A DNA stretch of 64,000 nt from Agrobacterium genomosp. 13 str. CFBP 6927 (GTDB lineage: Bacteria; Pseudomonadota; Alphaproteobacteria; Rhizobiales; Rhizobiaceae): positions 2,061,807-2,125,806 of the forward strand of contig LT009757.1 of assembly GCA_900012615.1 (NCBI GenBank). The letters run 5' to 3'. This document shows positions 1 to 8,473 of this stretch, piece by piece. Within the stretch, counting starts at the first letter, position 1. Each line of letters starts with the position of its first letter. The notes under the pieces are model-generated. The model was not told the DNA's origin. It saw nothing but the letters and a program-made list of their open reading frames with translations, and made no database searches. A program made the position numbers and the translations under genes.

Positions 1-47
1 TGTCGGCGTATTGTGCATTACGCCCCTCAAAGAAAGCCGCGGTTATA

Positions 48-944
48 ATGGTTGATCAGAGATTCTATTTTGAATTCGAGCAAAAATATCGGGGTACCCG
101 CGCAGAGGTTGGTAAACGGCTGCTAGGATATTCTCCACTTCTGGACGCATTGGAGGCCTCGGGCCTTCCCAATGTAAGCGTCGATTATGGTTGTGGTCGT
201 GGCGAATGGTTGGAGATTCTCTCTCATAGAGGATGGGATGCCACGGGAGTCGATTCAAACGTTGAAATGCTTAGACCGGCCGAATTGGACGGCCTGAAAA
301 TAGTTGTCAGCGATGCTATTGCTCATATTAAGTCGTTACCGGATGCATCCCTTTCTCTGGTTACCGGGTTTCATATCGTCGAACATCTTCCCGTCGATAT
401 TTTGCACGATCTTATCGCGGAAAGTTTCCGTGTGCTTGCACCAGGCGGGATGATAATATTCGAAACGCCCAATCCAGAGAATTTTCTCGTTGGATCCAAC
501 CGTTTTTATATGGATCCGACACATATACATCCGCTGCCGCCAAACTACCTGAAGTTTATTGCTGAGTTTTCTGGGTTTGCGGATGTTTACGCAATAGGGA
601 TAAACCAGCCTTCGCTTCGTTTTACATCCGGGATTGCCGGCGCGCTACTGGAGTTGACCGAACTTTTCCCGGATTATTCGGTGATCGCACAGAAAGCGCA
701 CGACGATCCGTCATTTCAAAAACTATCGGATGTGGTGGATAAGGATTTCAATCAAAATTCTCCTTATAGCTATCTTCCCCTCGACCGGCTTATCGACAGG
801 ATGCATGCCCTGGAGCATAATCTCGAAGAGACACGATCAGCATTGTCTGCAGTGCAGGATGAGCTCGTGACCATTCGAAGAAACCTACCAAAAGAGATTC
901 TCAAGCGAAGGGTGAGGAAAATCAGGACCTTCCTTCGATTTTAG
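48..944 (+). CDS. class I SAM-dependent methyltransferase (surface polysaccharide type)
   Basis: Likely transfers a methyl group from S-adenosylmethionine to a sugar or other polysaccharide component in the cytoplasm. The SAM-binding motif I is visible (VDYGCGRGEWLEIL, about residues 46-59), followed by an acidic motif II (GVDSN) and the post-motif GFHIVEHLP. The last 50 residues (LEHNLEETRSALSAVQDEL and a basic tail) look like a coiled coil, as in O-antigen chain-terminating methyltransferases of the WbdD type. The reading frame is open upstream to the window edge without a stop, and the SD in front of this ATG is weak, so the true start may lie outside the window. It is convergent with the next gene. 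The exact substrate cannot be read from the sequence. Confidence 0.75.
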   Translation: MVDQRFYFEFEQKYRGTRAEVGKRLLGYSPLLDALEASGLPNVSVDYGCGRGEWLEILSHRGWDATGVDSNVEMLRPAELDGLKIVVSDAIAHIKSLPDASLSLVTGFHIVEHLPVDILHDLIAESFRVLAPGGMIIFETPNPENFLVGSNRFYMDPTHIHPLPPNYLKFIAEFSGFADVYAIGINQPSLRFTSGIAGALLELTELFPDYSVIAQKAHDDPSFQKLSDVVDKDFNQNSPYSYLPLDRLIDRMHALEHNLEETRSALSAVQDELVTIRRNLPKEILKRRVRKIRTFLRF

Positions 945-988
945 GTGTCTGTCTAGGCTGGACGCAATTGAGCGGTTCTTAAAAGGAG

Positions 989-1012
989 AGTTGTCGCGAT
1001 ACCGCGACGACT
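989..1012. terminator. hairpin between convergent genes
   Basis: A 10-bp stem (AGTTGTCGCG / CGCGACGACT, one wobble pair) with a 4-nt loop lies between two convergent genes. No clear T run follows on either strand, so terminator function is only inferred from position. Confidence 0.35.
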
Positions 1013-1079
1013 TCTATGCTCCCTTTAGAGAAAGAAATCTGTTTCCGAAGGCTTCAGAATTGACAATATTTACATTGTG

Positions 1080-2303
1080 CTAAGTATTCATTGCCCGCGC
1101 TGCCGCATCTACAACGCGATCGACAGAGATGCCCCTCATACAGGCGTGGCCACCGATACATTCCTTCAGGGATGAAACGCCACAAGGTGAGCATGGGACA
1201 GCGTTGGTGACTGTGATTGTTTTTTCACCCTTAGCGGCAAATCTGCCGATCGAAGTCACCCCACCATAGATGCAGACTGTGGGGACGCCGAGACTCGCCG
1301 CCATATGGGTCGTTCCCGTATCGTTGCCGACATAAAGTGACAGCTTTATCAGAATGCTTGGCAGGTCCGCGAGATCGATTTTGGCAGTGAGGTTTAAAAC
1401 GCGATTTTCAGGCAATGCGCGCTCAATTATCTCATGTTTCGCGATTTCGTCGGGACCGCCAATCAGAAGAAAAAAAGCATCGCTTTCTACAATCAAACGA
1501 TTGGCCAAAGCCAAGAACGACTCTTCGGGCCAGTCCCTCGTTTGCGCACCGCTGCCGCAATTTATGCCAACAAGGAATTTTTCGCCGCCGTGGTCAATCC
1601 CATTGATCAAGGTCTCTGTGTAAGCAGCTCTCTCTCTTGCCAGATTAATGAGTACAGACTTCGCAACAATATTATCCTGATAAAAACCCGATACCTCCCG
1701 CGCTAGTCTGTTCATCAACGTTGATGCATGAATGTCGAGCATCTGCGTTGCCCAAGATTCTTTTCTCGGGAACGGCGGCTGAATGTCAAAGCGGGTAGGC
1801 CCTTTCTTTCCGGAGTACGCCGCTTTCGTATCGGCATCGATTGCTAGAATGTAGCCGCGCTGGTCGTCTTCAATCCGCAGATCAACTGCAAGGTCGAAAT
1901 GAGGTAGTCGTGCCGCCGTCGATTCAAATTCGCCACGCCCGGGTTGGCTCGATCCATTGTTGGCGGTTGTAAGGTGAATCATGTCGAAGAGCTTCGATTG
2001 CTCGGCTAAGGTTCGATTCCAGGGGCCGGCCAATAGATGAAGTTCTGCATCTCGAAAAGTATCACGCAGATGGGCCATGGCCGACAGGGCCAGAACGAAA
2101 TCCCCGATCTTGTCGGATTTAATAATGAGAATTTTTTGAGGCCACGGTGGGACAGAATGATTGACTCGGAGGGTGTCAGGTCCGAACAGGTTACCTTTTC
2201 CGCGCAAAACAGCGGACATATATCGGGATTTCGCCCGCAGCCATCGACGGGCGATTTTCCAGCTTCGCCGTAACGGGCCGCGTCGGAGCTTATTGTCGCG
2301 CAT
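1080..2303 (-). CDS. glycosyltransferase family 9 (heptosyltransferase-like)
   Basis: GT-B enzyme of the LPS heptosyltransferase family, expected to transfer a heptose from an ADP-heptose donor at the inner face of the membrane. Typical blocks are seen: ILIIKSDKIGDFVLALSAM (N-terminal Rossmann strand and acceptor loop, near residue 57), VGINCGSGAQTRDWPEESF (start of the donor domain) and LYVGNDTGTTHMAASLGVP (donor-binding loop). Near the C-terminus there is a Cys-rich stretch (CSPCG, then CIGGHACM), common in this family. The first 50 residues are basic and may form a membrane-associating helix. It is followed in the same direction by a second family-9 enzyme 126 bases upstream. The ATG has no strong SD; a later Met (position 2219) is possible. 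Confidence 0.8.
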   Translation of the reverse strand: MRDNKLRRGPLRRSWKIARRWLRAKSRYMSAVLRGKGNLFGPDTLRVNHSVPPWPQKILIIKSDKIGDFVLALSAMAHLRDTFRDAELHLLAGPWNRTLAEQSKLFDMIHLTTANNGSSQPGRGEFESTAARLPHFDLAVDLRIEDDQRGYILAIDADTKAAYSGKKGPTRFDIQPPFPRKESWATQMLDIHASTLMNRLAREVSGFYQDNIVAKSVLINLARERAAYTETLINGIDHGGEKFLVGINCGSGAQTRDWPEESFLALANRLIVESDAFFLLIGGPDEIAKHEIIERALPENRVLNLTAKIDLADLPSILIKLSLYVGNDTGTTHMAASLGVPTVCIYGGVTSIGRFAAKGEKTITVTNAVPCSPCGVSSLKECIGGHACMRGISVDRVVDAAARAMNT

Positions 2304-2429
2304 TATTTAGTCCAGGGTAGGAAAAGTAAACTTTGCCAATATCACGAAACGGGCTTATCCGTGAGGCAGGTTAAATTGGAAACGCTGGTAGACCGCGTTG
2401 TTCCTTGGATAGCAATTTACATTGCTGCC

Positions 2430-3635
2430 TCAGGTGAATTGGGTCAACAGGAAACGAGATTCCTCCAAAATCGCGTTCACACCAATCATTGAACGGCATT
2501 TCATTCCGTTGGGACAACGGGATTCATCGAAATCCAAACCGCATCCCGCACACTCCACATCGCCGGAAATCATGCTTACTTTGGGTCCCACAAAGCCCCA
2601 AATGTCCGGGAGGTGGGATGCCGTATAAATGCCGATAGTCGGTACACTCAATTGTGCCGCTACATGCCCTGCGCCTGAGTTATTGGATATGACGAGGTTA
2701 GCTGCGGCCAGTGCCGAATAAAATTCATCACGACTTAACGCATCCTTCAAAACGAACCGTTCGTTGGAGCTAAGGTCCTGCTGAAGACTGCTTACAGCCA
2801 CGATCTCGTGCACCCGCAAATTTTTGCCGTTACAGATTAAATGGATATCTGCTTTGGTCTTATCCAGAAGTGCCAATATCAATTCACGATAACGTTCGAA
2901 CGGCCAGTCCCTTAGCGCCGAATTAGAGAAGGGAACGACAGCAACTACTGCCCTTCCATCCTTTTTTATGGAAAATATGTTTTCGGAGACGTCTTCAATT
3001 GAGGTCGTGTTTTTGCTGAACTCGGAATTTGCGTAGGCGTAATTTATTATGCGCGACGCATTAATCGCACAATGCTCCATTTTTTCAGCGAAATTCTCGC
3101 GAATTTTTCGCTCTTTCTTTTTAAATCCCAGTTTCGAGAATATCCGATATTTTCTTTTTATCCGAACACTTAGGGGTGTTTGCGGAAGAGAATATCGGAA
3201 CTCACCTTTTCTATCCTTATAAAAGGCAAACTTCTGTTTTGCCTTAAGCCCTTCAATTATAAAACGCGTATCGTCTGGCACTCGAATGTCGATCGCCAGA
3301 TCGAACTCGCCCAGATTAATCGCTTCTTGAACCACGTTTTGTTGAAATATACGCGCAGCCGCGTCGGCTTTTGCCTGTTCGGGAAAGTAGTCCAGTGCAA
3401 CTATCTCGTCAGCGACATTAACGGTCTTTGCTATCGAGAGATTCCAAGAACTGACTGCAAGGGTGATGTGTGCTGATCCGAACAACAACCGCGCTTGTCG
3501 AAGTGCTGGCAGCGACATCCAGAAATCGCCTATGTGGCCCAGATTCATGATCAAAATCCGGGCCGTGGTTTGCTTCCGCAACGGTGTCCAGGTCCTATGA
3601 TATTTCAGGCCGCCGATGGTCTCTTGAGAGTACAT
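2430..3635 (-). CDS. glycosyltransferase family 9 (heptosyltransferase-like), second copy
   Basis: A second family-9 GT-B enzyme, only distantly similar to its neighbour. It has the N-terminal block ILIMNLGHIGDFWMSLPAL (near residue 27), the donor-domain block VVAVVPFSNSALRDWPFERY and the loop LVISNNSGAGHVAAQLSVPTIG. The tail carries spaced cysteines (CAGCGLDF, then CPNGMKC). The start has a strong SD (GAGGGGGGA) about 7 bases upstream. Two such enzymes next to heptose-precursor genes suggest consecutive heptose additions, but sugar and acceptor are inferred. The gene is rich in A+T codons, in keeping with the locus. Confidence 0.78.
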   Translation of the reverse strand: MYSQETIGGLKYHRTWTPLRKQTTARILIMNLGHIGDFWMSLPALRQARLLFGSAHITLAVSSWNLSIAKTVNVADEIVALDYFPEQAKADAAARIFQQNVVQEAINLGEFDLAIDIRVPDDTRFIIEGLKAKQKFAFYKDRKGEFRYSLPQTPLSVRIKRKYRIFSKLGFKKKERKIRENFAEKMEHCAINASRIINYAYANSEFSKNTTSIEDVSENIFSIKKDGRAVVAVVPFSNSALRDWPFERYRELILALLDKTKADIHLICNGKNLRVHEIVAVSSLQQDLSSNERFVLKDALSRDEFYSALAAANLVISNNSGAGHVAAQLSVPTIGIYTASHLPDIWGFVGPKVSMISGDVECAGCGLDFDESRCPNGMKCRSMIGVNAILEESRFLLTQFT

Positions 3636-3700
3636 GCCTTGTATCCCCCCTCACGCTTTAGATGTCGAATTCACTGCCACAAAAGAACGAACGGTTCCGC

Positions 3701-5371
3701 TTATAGTCGTAGTGATTTGACGAAATCCAAAAGATTGTCACCAGAGAAGAGATGGCCTTTCACGCCGGCTTTTTCCGCTGCCATAATATCAGTATCCTTG
3801 TCTCCGATTAGAATGCTGTCCCGTTGCAGGATGGGCCATTCGTCCATGATACTGAATAGCATACCCGCGGACGGCTTTCGCCACGCATGCTCACCCCTGA
3901 AAGCTTCGTGTTTTGCGTCGGGATGAAAAGGGCAGAATCGGACGTCGTCGATTCTTGCTCCTTGTGCTTTCAGTAAATTCTCAATGTGGGCATGAACGAG
4001 GGTATAGTCGTCGACATCGTAAAAGCCGCGGCCGATACCTGATTGATTTGTAACAATGAACACAAGATACTGTTTTTCATTTAGATATTTTATTGCTTCG
4101 GCAGCACCAGGAATGAGCTGTATCTCGTCCGAGGACTTCACATAGCCCGTGTCATAGTTGACAACCCCATCACGGTCCAGGAAGACTGCAGGCTTTGCAC
4201 CATTCGGTCGACTGAAATAGCGATGCATCTCCTCGATGCTGCAAACAATATGATATAGGCTGGAGGCCGGAGCGGCCTCGTCTATAAATGTTCCATCCTC
4301 TTTGATCCTGTCTTTCCAAAGCCCTTTAATGGGAACATCAAGGAAGCTTTTCAGGCCGCTGGCTGCATCCGCGACTTTCTGGAAAGCATGATCTCTGGTC
4401 TCAGGATCGGCCGCGATGTCAGTCATTGCCAGCCACGCCTTAATTCGCTCCGTCTGCTGCCAAAGTCTGGACCCTCGATCGTGAGGCGTTAAGTCGTCAA
4501 GTATAGAGTTGAACGGGAACCCATTTTCATTGATCCCGCGTGCTTCACCGATTTCCACCAGTCTTTTGGCGGCAGTGATCGCATCTTTTCTTCCTCTCAG
4601 GCGTGCCCATCTCATTAAAAGCCAAGCCCATTCAAACTGATGTCCGGGCTCAACGAGTCTTCCGTCCAATCCGGGCATCGGGTTCCATTCTGCGTCGAAG
4701 AACTCTCTTAACGCGCCATTCGGACCGATGAAGCGGGTTAGAGCCAGTTCGGCAATTTCGTCCGCAACTTGTTCCCACAATTCGCTGCCGCTCGACGGCA
4801 TATAGTCGAGCCATGCCAGACAAGCCTCAAGGAGGTGCATATGTGGGTTTGAGCGTAATGGCAATTTGCGCGGTATGGCTTCTTCGAAGCCAGCGCGGGG
4901 ATGTTTCCAGCCCGCAATCATGGCCTGAAGACAAGTCAGCGCCTGACGCTCGATAGTCGCGCGATTATCCGAATTCGTATCGCAGGCCGCCCAAAGCCCG
5001 AACAGCGCGAACGCGTGATCGTAAAGATCGAACTCGTCAATATTTTCCTGTCCCGTCAAATCTATGACGGACTTCATGCTTCCATCAAGTTTGAAGCATT
5101 TCTGGGTCATGAATGTCCAACCGTGATCGACGAACCAACGGCCGTCGCTCGGCCAACCCATTCGCACGGCCGCGGAAAAGCTGTAGATTTGCCGCCCGGT
5201 GACACGAGTGCGTCGGCCAGCGTCGATTGCCTTTCCGGTAAGATCAATCTTCTCGTGAAAACCGCCACCTTGACGATCGCAGCCTTCGCTTCCCCACAGA
5301 GGAAGGGCGTGTTCGAACAACCAAGTCTTTAGATCGTCATATTCTGTTTTTGCATTTGAAAAACCGGACAT
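3701..5371 (-). CDS. fusion of AGE-family sugar isomerase/epimerase and GmhB-type HAD phosphatase
   Basis: A 556-residue two-domain protein. Residues about 6-386 match the AGE (N-acylglucosamine 2-epimerase / aldose-ketose isomerase) alpha-barrel fold, with family-like motifs NPHMHLLEA, EPGHQFEWAWLL and WQQTERIKAW that contain the expected histidines. Residues about 394-556 are a HAD-IIIA phosphatase of the D-glycero-D-manno-heptose 1,7-bisphosphate 7-phosphatase type: FLDRDGVVNYDTGY (nucleophile and acid/base Asp), VTNQSGIGRG and RKPSAGM. The GmhB zinc loop is altered: CPFHP keeps Cys and His, but the later Cys-x-Cys has become His-x-Trp (EHAWRKP). The start is Met at 5371, where GGAG lies 6 bases upstream; an in-frame ATG at 5443 has no such support. 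Beside hldE and two heptosyltransferase-like genes, a role in heptose precursor synthesis is likely; the isomerase substrate is inferred. Confidence 0.78.
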   Translation of the reverse strand: MSGFSNAKTEYDDLKTWLFEHALPLWGSEGCDRQGGGFHEKIDLTGKAIDAGRRTRVTGRQIYSFSAAVRMGWPSDGRWFVDHGWTFMTQKCFKLDGSMKSVIDLTGQENIDEFDLYDHAFALFGLWAACDTNSDNRATIERQALTCLQAMIAGWKHPRAGFEEAIPRKLPLRSNPHMHLLEACLAWLDYMPSSGSELWEQVADEIAELALTRFIGPNGALREFFDAEWNPMPGLDGRLVEPGHQFEWAWLLMRWARLRGRKDAITAAKRLVEIGEARGINENGFPFNSILDDLTPHDRGSRLWQQTERIKAWLAMTDIAADPETRDHAFQKVADAASGLKSFLDVPIKGLWKDRIKEDGTFIDEAAPASSLYHIVCSIEEMHRYFSRPNGAKPAVFLDRDGVVNYDTGYVKSSDEIQLIPGAAEAIKYLNEKQYLVFIVTNQSGIGRGFYDVDDYTLVHAHIENLLKAQGARIDDVRFCPFHPDAKHEAFRGEHAWRKPSAGMLFSIMDEWPILQRDSILIGDKDTDIMAAEKAGVKGHLFSGDNLLDFVKSLRL

Positions 5372-5486
5372 CTTATCTCCACATGACCTTCTAAAGGCGA
5401 AAAACTCGATCTGAGCCTGAGAACACACTCCAAGCCCGATCATCTAGGAACAATTTTCTTGGGCAAATCGTTCCTTGACCATAACG

Positions 5487-7742
5487 CTACCCGCAAGGTG
5501 ACGGTTTGATCTGCAAAGATTGAATGCCGATCATGGTCTTCCGCGCGCGGTAACTTGCCTTCAGCCTCTCAAACCAAGGCATATCCGCTGCAGTCTGGCT
5601 GACCGTCATATACATCACGTTCCCTTGCCAATCGTCTTTGCCTATCCGAGCGATAAAGCTAGCGCTCGCCGTATTGCCCTCAATTGGCCATACAGTCTGC
5701 GTGGAGCCTACTTTAAGAAAGAGTTTCGTATTTCGGTTCGAGTGGTCTGTCCTGTTGATCAATTGCGCTTCCACGTTCAGGCAAATCTCGCTCTGACGCA
5801 AATCGAACAGTGGTAGTGCAATCTTGCCTTCGCTTGTTTTCAAATACCCACCCACTTCGTCCACATGCCAGACTCTGTCCTCGCCGTAAAGCATCATACG
5901 ATCATCGGTTTTTCTGAAATCCAGTGCCAAAGTGTTTGCACAACCAGATGGATGCGACGTACTGGTGCGCTCCCAGAGTTGCCTCAGCGAATCTTCATGA
6001 CGTAGCACCCAAAGGGATCCATCCGGTACTGGGAGTTGGTCATAGGCGCGCTTTTCGACAACGATGTCGGTGAATCCCATGCATGCCGCATTCCGATCCC
6101 ATCCTGCCTTCAGTGGCTCTCCGATATGTATATTCCCGAGCTTTGATGCCACTTGCGCAGTTACGGACCCATAACTCCAACGCGGCATCTCGTTGGCATT
6201 GGTTGTCGGAAAGACAATTGGTAGCAGAAGATGCTGGTATGGAGCGAAGTTCTTGATATCAGGAACTTCGGGAAAGTTTGCATATGGCAACTGCAGAACA
6301 ACGGTCTCCGGCGTGGCGGCCATCTTGCTTACGAGAGTTTGCGCCGATTGGAGGTTGAGCGCAGACTCAGTCCTTATGGATCGATAATATTGGGCCCAAT
6401 AGTCGTATCTGCCAATCCCGTTGAAGCCGACGATCACGATCAGTGCAACAACGACCGCAAAAGTGCTCTTGAATGCATATTTGATGAAGCCGTAGAGCAA
6501 AATGATCGCAAACAGGTTCATGAATGGACTGATCCTGTTTTGGGATCGAAGAGCTGGTGTAATGAACTCACTGAACAGGAACCCGTAACCAAACGGGACG
6601 GCGAACAATATAATGAAGAGTATGGCGACGGCGCTCATATCCAAAACTGCCTTGGCTTTTCTGTCGTTTTCAAACCAGCGTTTTACGAAACCGCCAGACG
6701 AGAGCGGCACAAGAAAAGGCGCTGCAAGCGCGAATAGAGTGACGAACGGTCCTGAGAACGCGTCAAACCCTTCGATAACCTGCCTCCACTCCGCATAGGC
6801 GGAGATAGTATCCGATTGAAACGGCATTAATGGATTGTAGCGGTTGTTTGAATACTCCAGCGCGGCATCGGCGATGCGTAACGCCGCCGCTGGTTGATCG
6901 AAAGCTGATCGTGTTGGCGAAAAAACGGCCGGGTCCAGTAATATCTGAGGATAGACTATAAACATGCCGATAGAGAAAATTATAATAGAAACGATAATAA
7001 CCGCCACCGCGCGATAGGGCAGTTCAATCGTTCCTGTGAGGATTTTATAGAAAAGTAAGAATGAAAATATCGCAAGAAAGAAAAACGTATAATATACGCC
7101 TGAAAACAATACGATAAAAAGACAGAGTGATGGCAATAAATAGAACTGGATGGCGTATATAAATTTATTTTTTGAACGTGTTATCGAGTCCTTGGCCAGC
7201 AGGGTGAATATAAGAAGAACGGCGAGAGCGACGGCGTAATCTGCATAAAGAAAATTATGTCCGGTCAAACGTTGTACGTAAGCGAAGAACGCGGTGCAGA
7301 AGGCCAATAGGGCCGATTGCATCGGGCTCCCCGTCAGGGAAAGAAAAAGCAAATAACTAGTGCAAAAACCTAGAGTTGCGGCGGCGATATGAAAGGCGGT
7401 CCAGATTTCGAAGGGCGAATGGTAAAATTGTGCAAGTGCCTTGATGAGGAACAATTGCGTGAAATCGAATGTTGGAAAATAAGAAAAATTCAGACCGTCT
7501 GGAAATGCCAGAAACGGTATATTGACAAATCCTTCGCCGAGAATCGCAGACTTCGAAAAAAGCAATAAAAACAAGGCGTCGCCCTGAACGTCAGGAGGGC
7601 TGCCAAAAGCTACTCTCCAAAAACCCGCCGCTGCCAGCGTTCCCCATATCCCAATTAGAGCCCAAGCAATGGCCCATGTTACGGGGCGCTCATGAGCAAA
7701 AAATTCAAGCCATCGGCAAAGTTTTTGAATGAACAGTCGCAT
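5487..7742 (-). CDS. large polytopic membrane protein, GT-C-like (putative glycosyltransferase)
   Basis: 751 residues with about 11-12 hydrophobic segments between residues 20 and 480, then a soluble, probably periplasmic, domain of about 270 residues. An acidic residue follows the first membrane segment (PPDVQGDALFLLL), and long aromatic-rich helices follow, as in GT-C glycosyltransferases that use polyprenyl-phosphate sugars. I cannot assign it to a named family. The GtrA/GtrB pair 5 kb away would supply a lipid-linked sugar for such an enzyme, so it could be the periplasmic transferase of that system; this is inference. The SD is GGAAACG directly before the ATG. Codon use is A+T-rich. Confidence 0.6.
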   Translation of the reverse strand: MRLFIQKLCRWLEFFAHERPVTWAIAWALIGIWGTLAAAGFWRVAFGSPPDVQGDALFLLLFSKSAILGEGFVNIPFLAFPDGLNFSYFPTFDFTQLFLIKALAQFYHSPFEIWTAFHIAAATLGFCTSYLLFLSLTGSPMQSALLAFCTAFFAYVQRLTGHNFLYADYAVALAVLLIFTLLAKDSITRSKNKFIYAIQFYLLPSLCLFIVLFSGVYYTFFFLAIFSFLLFYKILTGTIELPYRAVAVIIVSIIIFSIGMFIVYPQILLDPAVFSPTRSAFDQPAAALRIADAALEYSNNRYNPLMPFQSDTISAYAEWRQVIEGFDAFSGPFVTLFALAAPFLVPLSSGGFVKRWFENDRKAKAVLDMSAVAILFIILFAVPFGYGFLFSEFITPALRSQNRISPFMNLFAIILLYGFIKYAFKSTFAVVVALIVIVGFNGIGRYDYWAQYYRSIRTESALNLQSAQTLVSKMAATPETVVLQLPYANFPEVPDIKNFAPYQHLLLPIVFPTTNANEMPRWSYGSVTAQVASKLGNIHIGEPLKAGWDRNAACMGFTDIVVEKRAYDQLPVPDGSLWVLRHEDSLRQLWERTSTSHPSGCANTLALDFRKTDDRMMLYGEDRVWHVDEVGGYLKTSEGKIALPLFDLRQSEICLNVEAQLINRTDHSNRNTKLFLKVGSTQTVWPIEGNTASASFIARIGKDDWQGNVMYMTVSQTAADMPWFERLKASYRARKTMIGIQSLQIKPSPCG

Positions 7743-8473
7743 CGTTTCCGCAAAGGCTTGATTTTATAGAACCTGACTTTCGTTATCGTAGCAGGTCATT
7801 CAAAGCAAGGTTGGCGGTGCCGATCATCTGCAATTACACCGGGTCTATCGCAAGTCGGTTCAGCGGTGCGTGCATCGCTCTAGTGTTCCATTATCAGGTG
7901 CCCGTGCCATGAGCCATTTTCCGTCGTCATATCTGAGGTCGAAGTAACATCCATCGGCCGATGGTTGATGTTGGCCCGGGAACCATTTCTCGGTGTCTAT
8001 TCCTTTTTCATTTTTACGTAGACGCGTTTTCCAGTGATCCTGAATACGGTATTGCCGTCATCGCCGGGGTAGTCGCGTGAATGCCTGAGCTTCTTCAGTT
8101 TGCAAAAATGCTCTAGCCGTTCCCGAAAGTGACAGTTTCCTGATATTTCTAAGGCAAGGCAACGAGTATGGCTGAAACCAGGCGCAGAGCCCGCAAAGGG
8201 AGTTTTCCGAGCGCGTGTCGGTAAGGTGTCGAGGAACCAATCAGAGCTCCTTTCCCCTCCTGTCCACGCTGTTGGGGTTGTTGAGCCAGCACCTCGAACC
8301 GTGAGTTGATCATCAGAATCGAGCTTCGTGAAAGCTTGTGACGTTCTTTCTTGAAACTTCCATTGTTCCGCGATACACGCTCGGCCGTGAACGTTATTCG
8401 AGGCGAAGATTCGAGCGGAATAACAATGCACCAATCTCAAAGATCGTATCGGCGGTTGATAGGTGAAGGTTCG
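7743..8473 (-). pseudogene. intergenic stretch with decayed coding fragments
   Basis: This 730-base stretch between the membrane protein and hldE has no convincing intact gene. On the minus strand an open frame from 8057 to 7860 has no start codon but protein-like sequence (EKWFPGQHQPSADGCYFDL, then DDGKWLMARAPDNG). Another minus-strand frame, 8440-7997, is open for 147 codons but has an unlikely composition. The picture is of a gene broken by several frameshifts. I do not recognise the original product. Confidence 0.35.

Noticed and set aside
7997..8440. 147-codon minus-strand ORF before hldE
   Set aside because: Composition is unlike a real protein and an alternative frame (7860-8057) looks more coding; treated as remnant.
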